This document shows, piece by piece, positions 35,314-47,244 of a stretch of DNA of 64,000 nucleotides. The notes under the pieces are model-generated. The model did no database searches. It had not been told where the DNA came from and saw only the letters and a program-made list of their open reading frames with translations. This DNA comes from Poronia punctata (lineage: Eukaryota > Ascomycota > Sordariomycetes > Xylariales > Xylariaceae): NCBI GenBank assembly GCA_022579005.1, contig MU401454.1, positions 620,001-684,000 of the forward strand, given 5' to 3'. How positions within the stretch are numbered: the stretch's first letter is position 1; each line of letters begins with the position of its first letter. The translations under genes and the position numbers were made by a program.

Positions 35314-37542
35314 TTTGGCTGTGTTGTTTTGTCTTCTGTGTCTGTATGTGTGGTTGTTTGATGGGAGGGTGTACGAGGTTATCTTGGAGTTGTTATAATG
35401 TCAATTGAGTCAATTGATGAAGATTAGGTTGGTAGAAAGTAAGATAGGTAGGTTGATTTCAAAGTCTTGAAGATCTAGATAGATGAAGAGAGAATGCGGG
35501 TAGATACCTACCTACTTCATATAGAATATAGGTCGCATCGGCAGCAACGGCCTTGTCGCCCGTCTGTAACTACCCCTACCTATTTAGCTCCAATGTTTTG
35601 TTATTGAGATCCGAGCTGCCTACTAGGGTACCCCTTCATAAGAGGTTTGTACATGTACTACCTATTAAACTTGGCGTACCTTATGGACATGTCAATATTG
35701 ACCGGGTTGATGGTATGTTATACATTTGAAGTTACGATCTATTCTTCTGATTATCTATAATAGGTACAGGCAATGGACGCCTCTTTTTACACGAAGTCTA
35801 GGGCACAAATCAATCCTAAAGGTTACAAGGCAAACGTGCATTTGATGGTAGGTAGGTATAACGTTTCAATGGTACGAAAAGGGCTGGGATAAGGTTGAGC
35901 AAATATTCGAGCAAGATTCCCTGTTTGTAGTACGCACGTACGTGTACCTAATCTTGGTGGGGAGCTTGTACTCGTATGACAGGGAAGAGCCCCATCTACT
36001 CCTAGAAGCTACTCGTAAGAAGTAATAGATATGGACATTCAAGATCTACCGGTAAAGGATTGCAGGTTCTGTACATAAGCGATGCGTGTAAGAAATGAGG
36101 CTCAAAATATCTAGTAGTCCATTCTCGCGTCCCCTGGATTATATTAAATAACCACTCGAATGCTTCATGTCTCGAAGCGTCGTGGTGGTTGAAGCGGTGG
36201 TGGGAGCAGTACGTATACATAAGTACTTACTTACTTGCAGGGTTCCCCACTACTAGTAAGGTTTTGTCGCGGAGCTTCGGGACTAGAGACAGGGATCAGA
36301 CGAATTGGTAAAATCACCCATTTGAGGCGATTTGAGCAAGTTGTGGCTGACATATTATAGATGACCCCTGTATGATTTTCCGGTAGCGAAACCCCTCTGT
36401 GCCCCTCATTGATCCAGTGGTTTCTTGCTCATCATGTACTGTGACTTGCAGAAGTGGGATACCTCCTTCTTCAAGTCACTATTGCCTTGAAGGTTTCGCT
36501 GGAAAAAAACACAAATCATTTCAGAACAACTTGTTGGAGGGGTTTGACGCTTTATATAATAAAAGTGTCCCAAGTTGAAAAACATGTGATCGGGGCTTGT
36601 TCCCGTCCGGCTAGGTCATGTATGTCTTACCCTCGGTGTAACTTTATCATGCAGTGGTTTTTGCTTATTGCTTTACGATGTGTATTACATCTGCGCGCAA
36701 CCTACCTACCTACTCGTACTTACATGTACAAGGAAACGACGAGTTCTTATGAGCCTTCAAGTTACTTGCTAGGACTTCTTTCATAAGATGAAATATGACA
36801 TTAGCTTTCAGCTGAGCTTAGATCGCTTCATAGCCGGTTATACGCGTAGGGCAGCTTCATCAGTGATGAGATGTGATGCTTGAGGGTACGTGTACATGTA
36901 CTGTTAAAAGCCAGCCCCGCTTGCCCAGGCGGAGCGCCAGAGTCGCTATCACACTAGGTATTACCGCATCCCGGTCTTGGACTGTAGGTACGTGATGAGC
37001 AAGTTTTCGCATTACCCTGGCCACCCAAAAACTCAAATGCATGGCATGTTACGGATCTTACCTAATGGGACATAGATATACTTTAACTTGCGCCAGCCAA
37101 CAGGTTGGAGATACCGTAAACCTATTGTTAACAAACGTCAATCTTCTTTCCGAAAGACTACATCCGTGTGACTTATAGTAGTCTATTCTGATTTGCCTAC
37201 ACAACATAACGCCCCTTTTCTTCTAAAGAAACTCACCAGATATATTGTATTATATTATCCGTACCAGGGAATTACTGATCGAGCTGAACCCGCTGTATTG
37301 TTGAGCAACCGCCTAAACCATCTAGGAGGAGCAACCGTGTTTGCAGCTTATGCCGATCGACAGACGAGGCCAGGGTATTTTTGTCACGAACCTCACTAAA
37401 TACTTCTAGAAGTCGAACCCTCATCGCGTAACCCGAGCCTTGATGAGTGACCCACGTTGTCCCTCACTGTGAAATCCCGGCGGTCTGGTCTACTTCGCCG
37501 CGCGCATCCCACAATTGTGTAGCCAGGACGGTTTCTCACAAG
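35314..37542. other. Long intergenic region between divergent X325 and ferric reductase genes
   Basis: This 2.2-kb region contains both promoters. TACTCGTA octamers lie at 35969, 36010 and 36711. I see no gene, and no metal-responsive site that I could name with confidence. Confidence 0.5.
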
Positions 37543-39487
37543 ATGGAGCGCAGGCATGACCATGGCGACCATTCGCCCCCAGGCTTCGGAGCCGCCAACG
37601 AAGGAGCCGCTCAGGGGTACTGGTATTTCATAGCTGCCGTGGTGGGGCTGTTATTATGCGTCCGTGGCATAAACTATGTTGAAAATACCATCAGGTAGGC
37701 AGCTGTTACGCTTAAACGGGGTGGTCCGGCTACTCATGTATTGACATTGTTCTGGCAGATTGCGCAGATCCAAAAGCCTATCCGTCCGCTATCCCACGAA
37801 GCCGGCGAACCGGCTCATGCAGGCATGGGCGACATTGACAGCGATAGGGCGGGAGATGAGCTACCCCCAGCTCTATATCCCTATCCGATATTTGTCTTGG
37901 ATGACGCCTCCTCCGATGGGGCGGGTCCTTGTTTTGGTCGTGTACTGGGCCGTCATCATCTACATGATGACGAGCAACGCTATCATCAAGGATATCCTAT
38001 TCTGGGAGCGCATCGGCTACCGGAATGCCTGGGTTTCCGTGACTCAAGTCCCCCTACTTTATCTTCTCGCCTCCAAGACCAACATGATCGGGCTTATTAC
38101 CGGCACGAGCCATGAGCGTCTGAACTGGCTGCATCGATGGGTTGCACGGACCATGTTCGTCACGGCCACCGTGCATGGCTTCCATTTTTGGTCCGAATGG
38201 CTCTATTACGACATATTAGACTACGAGCTCGACACCCTATCCACGATTGTACCTTATGGCTTGGGGGCCTGGGGTATTCTTCTATGGATGGTCATCACCT
38301 CTTTCAAGCCATTCCGGTCCATGGCCTATGAGTTCTTCGTCATCCAACATATCTTAGCAGCCATTATGTTCTTGTACGTGGTATATATCCACGTGCCTGC
38401 CGCCGCCAGGTATAATGTCTGGTTTGCCATCGCCGCAATCTCCTTCGACCGAGTCTGCCGGGCCCTTTTGTTCGTGTGGCAGAACTTACGGTTCAAGCCA
38501 AAGAGGACATGCTGTAAGGGTGCCAAGTGGTTTGGCCATCAGACTCAACTCACAGCTATCGGAGATTCGATGACGGTAGTGACAATCACCGATGTACATT
38601 TCGACTGGCGCACCGGACAGCATTTATATCTGTGGATCCCGCGGATCGGACCGGTCGAAGCACACCCTTACACGATCGCGACGTCGCATCCGTTACCCGG
38701 CACATGTATTTGCAACAGCATACAATTAGTAGTCCGGGCCCACAACGGGTTTTCGAAACGGCTCAACGCATACGCAAGGGATGTCGATGCCTCGTCCAAG
38801 AAGACGAACAGGGTTGTGACGTCCTTTGTAGTAGGACCCTATGGCCTACCACCGCGATGGGATATTTATGAGACATTAGTTCTCATCTCAGCATCTACAG
38901 GTGCCTCTTTCACGCTCCCGATTCTCGAGAGTGTTCTCGAGTCCAAGGCGACGAAATGTACGAAACGGATCGATTTCTTGCTAGCAGCAAGACAAGGTGA
39001 AGAAGTAGGATTCTATCACGAGCGGCTGCATGAGGCTATGGACAAGGCTCGGTCCGTAGGCATTGAGCTGACGGTTCACATCGCTGTGACGGGCAACGGA
39101 CAGCTGGATACTTTGAACCAGTTGTCTTCAGCTACCTCGCTATCATCGAATGCGAGCCCGGAGAAGAATACGGCGATGAGGAGTGGGGAAATGTCGACAA
39201 ATGTGGAACGGTTTGCTGCCTCGGGCACGATGACGCCTCGGCGGCCAACATCACAGAACAGTTTCGACTCTCACATATTCCACTCGACAGCCAGACCCGA
39301 CATTAAAAAGTTCATAAGGCGAGCCGTGGAAGAAACCGGAGGCGAGACGGGCGTAGCGGTATGTGGCGGGCAGTCTTTAGTAGCAGAGGTGCGAATGAGC
39401 GTTGCGAGGCTGAGCGATGAACGGGCTGTTCATAAGGGTACCGGGGCGCAGGGAATATTTTTACATGTTGAGGAATATGCCTTTTAG
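37543..39487 (+). CDS. Ferric/cupric reductase, membrane flavocytochrome (FRE family)
   Basis: FRE reductases move electrons from NADPH through FAD and two haems to reduce extracellular Fe3+ or Cu2+ before uptake. Exons 37543-37694 and 37759-39487 encode 626 residues. An N-terminal membrane segment (YWYFIAAVVGLLLCVRGI) is followed by the ferric-reductase transmembrane domain with the paired haem histidines in HRWVARTMFVTATVHGFHFW and HILAAIMFLYVVYIH. The cytosolic half has the FAD motif HPYTIAT (usual HPFT), the NADPH motif GPYGLPP, and the terminal CGG...FLHVEEYAF. The His/Asp-rich N-terminus (MERRHDHGDH) may bind metal. The joined codon over intron 1 gives NTIRLRRSKS. It is transcribed away from the X325 copper-protein gene. 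Confidence 0.9.
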
Positions 39488-40089
39488 CCAGGCTTGTATA
39501 TACATATACTTCCAATAGCATCATTCTTATTACTTATTACTCTTTGTTTCGGCGTATATTGAGTTGAAACTCTGGATATTTCTATTCCATTGCATCTCAT
39601 TTCGAGGAGACCGGATTATCCCCGTACGCAGATAGTCCGGCCTGGTTAGTAATATGGATCCAGCAGAACCAACCAATGCCGTCCAAGAATTCAGTGCATG
39701 TGGGGCCGCATCTCTACCCAAAAAGTGTTCCTGCACAGAATCCCGTCCCTTTCCACCCCCTCAGCCATTGACATAGGCAGCTCGTAAAGAGTCATGAGAA
39801 TTAGTGTCATAATATCGGTATCGGCGCTTGTTGACTCACTAAAGACAATACCTACCTAACCTAAAACCTGCGCGTGGAAGAGGTGTGGTGAGAAAGCCTG
39901 GGCACAAGCCTTTTTGCCCAATACATTTTTTCTCTACCCGTGAATGCATGCATGCATGCCCTGGGAACCACACTCCACTTTCTCAGATTCCTGGATTGTG
40001 ACTCCGCTAAAAAATATCCAAGGTGGGATGTCAAGTTTGTGTTGTATGAGGGGTGGTTCATACAGCAGAACCCAACCTAGAGTATCTAC
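39488..40089. other. Intergenic region between ferric reductase and ArgRS
   Basis: Same-strand spacing of about 600 bp holding the reductase terminator region and the ArgRS promoter. It contains a short (GCAT)n run near 39947-39958. No gene is seen. Confidence 0.5.
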
Positions 40090-42618
40090 ATGACTGCGCC
40101 ATCGGCTCGTCTCCTCCCATTCTCTTCTTCTATTCGACCTTTACGCTATGCCTGGCCATTGCGACCTTTGCGACTAAACTTTTATTCATTACCCCACCAA
40201 CACCACCACAGTTACCACCACAGTTACCACCACCAACAACGACAACCATACAGACCTGGTTGTCTGATATCTTCGTCGGCCTCCCCCGCCCCATCTCTCC
40301 TGCTAGCTGCAAACGCGAAAAATCATTTACCCCTCGGACGACCACACAAACGCGCACTCGCCATGGCCGCTACCGACTCGGTCAGCCAGCTCTCTACTCA
40401 GCTAGAGCAGCTCGCAACCCTGGACAAATATCCCAACTGTTACCCCGATATCAACCCACAGGATATATACCGTTCGCACATAACTTCGATCCTCCACAAA
40501 ATCACCGGCGTCGACACTAGCATCATCTACAATGCCCTCCAATGGACTTTGTCTCTGGACAAGGGCGATATGGTCCTGGCTATACCTGCCCTTCGAGTAA
40601 AAGGCAAACCTACCGACCTTGGTCCCCAGTGGATGGAGAAGGTATGCATAAATCTTTAGTGTCCTCTTCTATTATCCGGGTTTCAACCATCTTACTGACT
40701 GCTACTTATTTCCAGTGGCCCGGATCTGACTTGGTCGAGAAACCTGTTCCGAACGGCCCTTTTCTCCCCTTCTTCTTCAAGCCAGGCCCTCTGACACAGG
40801 CCTTGATCCCAACCGCTTTGCGACTAGGAACCGAGTTTGGCGCAAACAAGGCAAATGGTCTCAAAGACCCATCTGACCCTTCCAAGGGGAAGAAGCGAAT
40901 TATTATCGAGTTTTCGAGTCCGAATGTAGGTCAATAAGATTTCGGTCCGCTAGGCAAAATTCAAGCCATATGAGCGTAATTATACCGCCATCACGGTCAC
41001 TAATGTGTTTTGTAAGATTGCCAAACCTTTCCATGCTGGTCATCTGCGAAGCACCATTATCGGTGGCTTCCTCAGCAATCTTTATAGCACCGCTGGGTGG
41101 GATGTTGTCCGCATCAACTATCTTGGCGATTGGGGAAAGCAATACGGTATCTTGGCTGTCGGCTATGAGCGATACGGAAATGAGGAGGCATTATCTCAGG
41201 ACCCGATCAACCATCTCTTTGAGATTTATGTCAAGGTCAACAAGGAAATAGCCGAAGAGAAGGAAGAATCCGAGAGGCTACAAAAAGACGGAAAGACTGC
41301 GGAAGCTCAAAAAATCCTCGAGAACGGCACAGACGAACAAGCTCGTCGATATTTCAGACTGATGGTGGACGGTGACGAGAATGCGCTTTCTCTGTGGCAG
41401 CGGTTCCGAGAACTCAGCATTGAAAAGTACAAACAGACTTACAACCGCTTAAATATCCAATTCGACGAGTACTCTGGCGAGAGTCAGGTGTCGGAAGAGG
41501 CTATGAATGCGGCTGCCAGAAAAATGCTGGAGATGGGTATTGCAGAAGAATCTGACGGTGCCCTAATTGTCGACTTCTCCAAGCACGTGTCAGGAAAAGC
41601 CGGCAAGGCGCTAGAAAAGCCCATCGTCCGAAGGAAAGATGGCACTGCTCTCTATCTCACTCGAGATATCAGTGAACTACTAAACCGCGAGGAAAAGTAC
41701 CACTTCGATCACATGATCTACGTCATTGCTTCACAGCAGGATCTGCATGTCAAGCAGTTCTTCAAAATTGTGGAGTTGATGGGTTACAAGGATATTGCGG
41801 CCAAGGTGCAACACATCAACTTTGGCTTGGTCATGGGCATGAGCACACGAAAGGGGACGGTCAAGTTCCTGAACGATATTCTTCGCGATGTTGGCGACTA
41901 CATGCACGACGTAATGAGAAAGAACCAAGACAAGTATCAGCAGGTTGAAGATCCCGACGCGGTGGCTGATATCATGGGTATCAGCGCTGTCATGTGTCAA
42001 GATATGGCAGGCAAGAGGTATGTCTTTTTTTTTGAGGGCTCGTCGGTTGACGTCCACTAACCATCTGCAGGATCAACAACTATACCTTCGACATGGCCGT
42101 CATGTGCTCCTTCGAAGGCGATACAGGCCCTTACCTTCAATACGCACATGCTCGTCTATGTTCAATCACCCGTCGTGCCAATCTCAGCAAAGAGGAGATT
42201 GCCTCGGCAGATCTGTCATTATTGACAGAAGCACACGCTGTCAACCTGGTGCGAATCTTGTCGCAATGGCCGGATGTTGTACAGAACACCCTACGCACGC
42301 TGTGAGTCTTCCCTGCTTTTTGGCGCGGCCGTAGCTGCACAGACCTCTTTTCTAACGTGACGATCTATCTAGGGAGCCAACGACAACTTTGACATATCTG
42401 TTCAGAATGACGCATATCCTAAGTTCCAGCTACGATCACCTGAGGATCGTAGGGTCGGAGCCAGGCCTGATGAAAGCCCGTATGGCTTTGTATGACACGG
42501 CCCGAATTGTGCTCAACAACGGCATGCGTCTGCTGGGCCTCACTCCTGTTGAGAGGTAAGCTCACTTTTTTTTGGAAATGTTTGTCCGGAAGCAATCTAA
42601 TCGTTTGGCAGGATGTAA
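40090..42618 (+). CDS. Arginyl-tRNA synthetase, probably dual-targeted
   Basis: Class I synthetase that charges tRNA-Arg. Exons: 40090-40641, 40716-40925, 41017-42017, 42071-42301, 42373-42555, 42612-42618, 727 residues. It has the N-terminal additional domain, the HIGH equivalent in KPFHAGHLRS, the KMSKS-equivalent loop in GMSTRKGTVKFL, the anticodon-binding DALR domain (FRMTHILSSSYDHLRIVG) and the family end GLTPVERM. Residues 1-91 are Arg/Ser/His/Pro-rich and nearly free of acidic residues, like a mitochondrial presequence. Met92 (40363, MAATDSVSQL, in the context GCCATGG) would give the cytosolic form, so one gene may serve both compartments. The last exon is 7 nt, coding the end of Arg, Met and the stop. 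Intron 2 ends in AAG, not YAG. Confidence 0.93.
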
Positions 42619-44882
42619 AAGTTTCTATACTTTTAAACTGGCACGGGATGCGCCTAAACCTTCCAAACCTAAAATTCGGATGTCCGAGGATAATCTGATT
42701 GATGAGCTTGCGGCGCGATAAGTGTGACTTAATGACACGTTCTATTGCTTGGGCATCCCTGACATATCTGCCGGCGCTATATCTCGGCACTATCGCGCGA
42801 AAAGGGACGCGGACCAGGGGTATCCCAGTGGTGAATCCACATGCAAATAAATGGGTTCGAAAAAAAAAGGAGTTGAAGGATAGCGAGTTATAGATGACTC
42901 AACCTGGACTGCGAAAAGCAGAAGACGCGAGTCCGCCACGACTCTAGGCTGGTTCGGAATCTGAACCAGCATCGGTTCAACTTAGACGCTGACGATTTAC
43001 GGCGTTGTAGATGAAGTAGTGTCTGGTTTCACATGTAAAATAGAATCTCGCCATCTAAAGCATTGGTTCCATCCTCCGACTTGACAAATCGGTTTGTTTG
43101 TTACTTCCGACCTTTGACCACGGCATGCTCCGAATTGGGTTGTACACTCGCTATGATAGGTGCTCCGGTCGTACAACTGACGTCTTTATAACCACCGAAC
43201 CCTGCAAAGATGATCTAATCATCCACAGGGAAAAGTCACGGTCTTGGTGATCGGTCGTCGCCCTCGGGCCTGACTACTACTGCTGCTTCTGCTGCTGCTG
43301 CTGCTGGTAGTGATAGTGCTGTGGCTGCTGGTACCTCATGCTGCGGCTGAGGATCCGATCGTTGGGCGCGATCGAGGGGGAAGTAGCCACCACGGCAGGA
43401 CTTTCCATTTCCTCAAACTAGACCTGGACTACGTGGATCCAGGTAGGTGCATGCAAGTGCATTCTACTGATGCCTCACGTCGTCCTACCCCCACGGCATC
43501 GCAGTGGCTTCGGTTTTTGCTGTAACAGCCTCTCCACATTGAGGCATGTACGCTTCGGTTGGTTGGCTTGACCTGGTCTCACATGTCAAGGGAGGTACCC
43601 AGTATAATTCGTGGCCATGTCGAATGTCGATTAAGGTTACCCATAAAAGTTGCATGTATTGACGCAAGGGAAGGTGTGGATATACAGTACCTAACCTTCC
43701 CCAGTGGACTTCAGTTACTGGGTTCTCCCTTACCTTTTACCACATCCAATACTCCTCCCATCTAAAAACCAACATTGCGGTCGACATATTCCACATGGAT
43801 CTAGTCCCCTACACAGGTAGCCACATGCGGGCGCCATTCAAGGCTAGTTCAGTCCTTCTTCATCCATTGGTTCTTTGCTCTCAGGGCGGAGTCATGTCGG
43901 GGTGTCGGGGAAATCGAAGAGCAGGATCTACCTGATATCATGTCAGACCGACGTTACGTCTGCGAGATGATAGTCGATGAATTTGCCATATTCGCCTGCT
44001 TGTATCTTCTTCCGCCTCGACTTGCTATGGCTAGGCCCAAATTCGAGTAACAACGAATCTTTTCGAGCCAATGGTAGAGGCAGCGCCAGACCGAAATGTA
44101 TCGAAGCGGACCGCTGAAGACCGACGACGATGACGGTAGGCTTGCAGAGCCCTTCGAGCCTTTGGTATATGTATTGACCAGCTCTGAAGCTTAGTCAACC
44201 GCTCAGCTCCTAGGTGTTTCCGACGGCAGAAAGCCGTCGCGTTTCCCCAAGTCTCCTGTATGGGGATTTCGATTTGGATGCATGGCGGTGGAATCATTTT
44301 CGACGATGAATCCAGCCCCTCGTCCGCCCAGAGGTCATAGGTATGGTGATATGGCCCCAAAGACCTATACACGTGAATCTCGTGTTGCAATGTATCTCTG
44401 AGGCGGTGCAGCCATTGCACCTCTGACAACATTCAAACGCCCGTCTCGTATACGCCTAGCGGTCCATTATTTCGCTACCGATTGTAATTATTTCGCCTTT
44501 CGGGGATCACAGCAGCGTCATACAGCCCAAGTCGGCCATGATGGCAGCACCAAGAAAGTCGGAGCTGAAGTTTCCTCGCGCCCCTCGCTTTTCTCTCTGT
44601 CGAATTGAGGAAGAAACTATGCGGGGGGTAGAATGCTTTGTTGCCTGGCAGCCCTGGGTTATAGACCGGTGGCTTTTGCTTATCAGCAGCTTATCAAATT
44701 TCGTTTTCCCTGCTGGTCAAGGTGCCCCTGAGACGGGTGAGGATCTAAGAACAGATTACGAGATCGTATACGGGGCGCGAGAAATTATAACTCGGGTCCG
44801 ATCCCCTCCTTGAGTGATTACAAGCTACATCAAATTCTGGCCATTTGGTTTTACCATCTTATTTTTTATTATTATTCTTGCC
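42619..44882. other. Intergenic region upstream of the P450 gene
   Basis: No gene is recognised with confidence. A (CTG)n tract lies at about 43282-43305. The longest frame, 44031-44432 on the minus strand (133 codons), has no motif I recognise and could be chance. Confidence 0.4.
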
Positions 44883-47244
44883 ATGGCTGTCACCCTTTTT
44901 ATTTTTGGTGCGGTCGCCCTTTTGCTTTATGTGCTCAAGTGGCAGGAGAAAGGAAGGGGGCAGACGGGGGTTCCTCCGGCTCCCAAGCGTCTGCCAGGCC
45001 CGAAGTGTAAGTCGAGATACCTGGCCTATACCTCCTATTGTCTCCACCTCTAAACCACGATTTCATTATAGCATATCCATTCATCGGCCGGGTCCACGAC
45101 GTCCCCCATAACTCATCATGGCTCAAATTCTACGAATGGAGCAAACAATACGGGCCTATATACCAGACGGAAATGTTTGGCAAGGTCCACGTATGGATCT
45201 CTTCGGAACGGATTGCCAATGACTTGCTCTCGAGGCGAGCGGGAATGTACTCGGACCGCCCCCAGATCCCCAATCTCCCCGACAATCGGACAAAGGGAGA
45301 CTATTTGGCCCTGACAGGACATAATGACACCTGGAGACGACAGCGGAAGCTAGCCAAGCAACTGATGACGGCGTCGGCCAACTTGTCGCTGCACGACTAC
45401 CCCAGTAAGGAACGTGACCGGTTCCTCTATCTTTTCTCGACGAATCCGTCGCAGTATCGTGAGCTGATTGAGCAGTTCACGTCGCGTACAGTTGCGCGCC
45501 TCTGCTGGGGAAGTCCGCACTCGGCGCAGGAACTTCGCGTAACCACGGCCGGCCTCCTCGAAACCATCTCGCCCGCCGGCGCATTACCTAATGTCATATG
45601 GTGGCTCATGTATCTGCCGCGCTTTCTTAGCCCCTGGCAGAAGAAGGAGGGAATGCGCCACAGACGAGAGGCGCAGATGTTGAAAGACAACATCAAGTAT
45701 GCACACGAACAAATGGAAAGTGGTTCTGCCGACCCGAGTTTCTTCCAGACGTTTGTTGAGAATGAAAAGTCCCAGAAGCCCATGGGTAGTAAGGCCTGTC
45801 GTGTGAACGAAGAAGGGGAGGCTTCGTATGTCGTTGGCCAGATGGCTATAGCTGGCGCTCTGACGATCGGCAGTCCTATACAGAGCTTCATACTCGCCAT
45901 GCTGCATTATCCCAGTTGGCAACAGAAGCTCCAGGAGGAGATAAGCCGTGTTTGTGGTGGAGCTTGTCCGGAGTGGGATGATAGAGCGCAGTTGCCGCTG
46001 CTGCGCGCCGTGGTGAAGGAAGTGATTCGGTGGCGACCGCCTGTCCCTACAGGTATACCTCATGCCCTTGAGAAAGACGACGTCTATGAGGGATATCATA
46101 TACCGGCTGGAGCCACTATACATGCCCTTGAATGGTAAGTTTCTTTTTTTTCTCTTTTTTTTCTCTTTTTCTTTTTTTTCTTCTTTTTTTTTCTTTGTCT
46201 TTTTTCTTTGTCTTTTTTCTTTTCTCTTTTTTCCATCACTACCCATTTTTGTTGGTGTTTGTGTTTCTTGCCTTTTTTTTTCCCTTCTCCCCCCCTCCCC
46301 TTTCCCCCCCTTTTCTCCCCCTTTTTCTCTTCTTTTTTCTTGCCTCTCCTCTTTAATTTCCCCGCCTAACGACGCTCCTGGCCTTATTCCTTCCACTACC
46401 AAGCGAGTCCTAGGCCACCTATGATCTAGTGATGAACAATCAGTGGCAAGGGGTTCCACAACAAAATCAACTCAACACAAAAACTCGATTGTTTACTTAC
46501 ATCTTCATCGGAACCAGGGCCATAGCACGCGATCCAGCAGTCTATCCAGACCCAGAGACGTTCAACCCAGCTCGCTGGCTAGAACCCTCATATCCAACCT
46601 ACGCAGAGCCTTTGACAACGTACCCAACTCTGCAAGGGTACAGCCAATTCGGCTTCGGTCGACGAACGTGCCAAGGTCTTCCCCTCGTAGAGCAAGACCT
46701 TTACCTAGCAATGGGTGGGTTAGCATGGGCTTTCAATATTGTTAAGAAGAGAACAAGCGGAGGGGAAGAAGTGGCAGTGCCATGGAATGAATATACCCCT
46801 CTTCTCATTGCTAAGCCTGTACCTTTTGAATTCGAAGCCCGCGTTAGAGATGAAGCTGTCAGAAAAGAGTTGGGCGCAATGTGGTACCAAGGAAGAGGGG
46901 AGGATGATGAAGTTCGCGTACACGTTGACGTGGGAGAAGTGAAGTATAAGCACTGGTTACAAAACAAGACACAATTGTGCGAGTCGGAAAAAGAGGGGGA
47001 AGATGACTTGCTAGTCCACGTTGACGTCCCTATCAGCAATCGTGGAAGTGACACGGATAGCTTCGCCGGTGGGCGTATGGAATTTTGTTCGTCGCCTGGG
47101 GGATCGGTCGAGTCAAGGTCGCCCTATGTCAGCGACGATGGCGAGAGCGATAGGTTCGAAGCGACGGATAAAAGTTCTGTGCGTAGGGCGACAGAGGCCG
47201 AGGCCATCCGACACACACAAGCATACACAAGCATCTTTGTTTGA
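44883..47244 (+). CDS. Cytochrome P450 monooxygenase with long C-terminal tail
   Basis: Membrane-anchored haem monooxygenase. Exons: 44883-45006, 45072-46134, 46518-47244, 637 residues. The start at 44883 (GCCATGG) opens a single N-terminal anchor (AVTLFIFGAVALLLYVL) and the Pro-rich hinge PPAPKRLPGP. Then come WRRQRKLAKQLM (helix C), the I-helix AIAGALTIGS, the K-helix EVIRWRP (ExxR), PDPETFNPARWLEP and the haem loop FGFGRRTCQG with the Cys ligand. It resembles fungal secondary-metabolite P450s of the CYP64/ordA-like kind; the substrate is unknown. Two oddities: intron 2 is 383 nt and mostly a pyrimidine tract, and after the usual P450 end there is a hydrophilic tail of over 100 residues with a repeated VHVDV motif (RVHVDVGE and LVHVDVPI). 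No pathway partner is adjacent. Confidence 0.88.
46138..46345 (+). repeat. Long polypyrimidine tract in P450 intron 2
   Basis: About 200 nt of almost pure C/T on the sense strand, starting right after the GTAAGT donor. Its expansion likely explains the unusually long intron. Confidence 0.8.

Noticed and set aside
44031..44432. 133-codon minus-strand frame upstream of the P450
   Set aside because: Starts at an ATG but shows no family motif, and nothing around it supports a gene; kept as intergenic.
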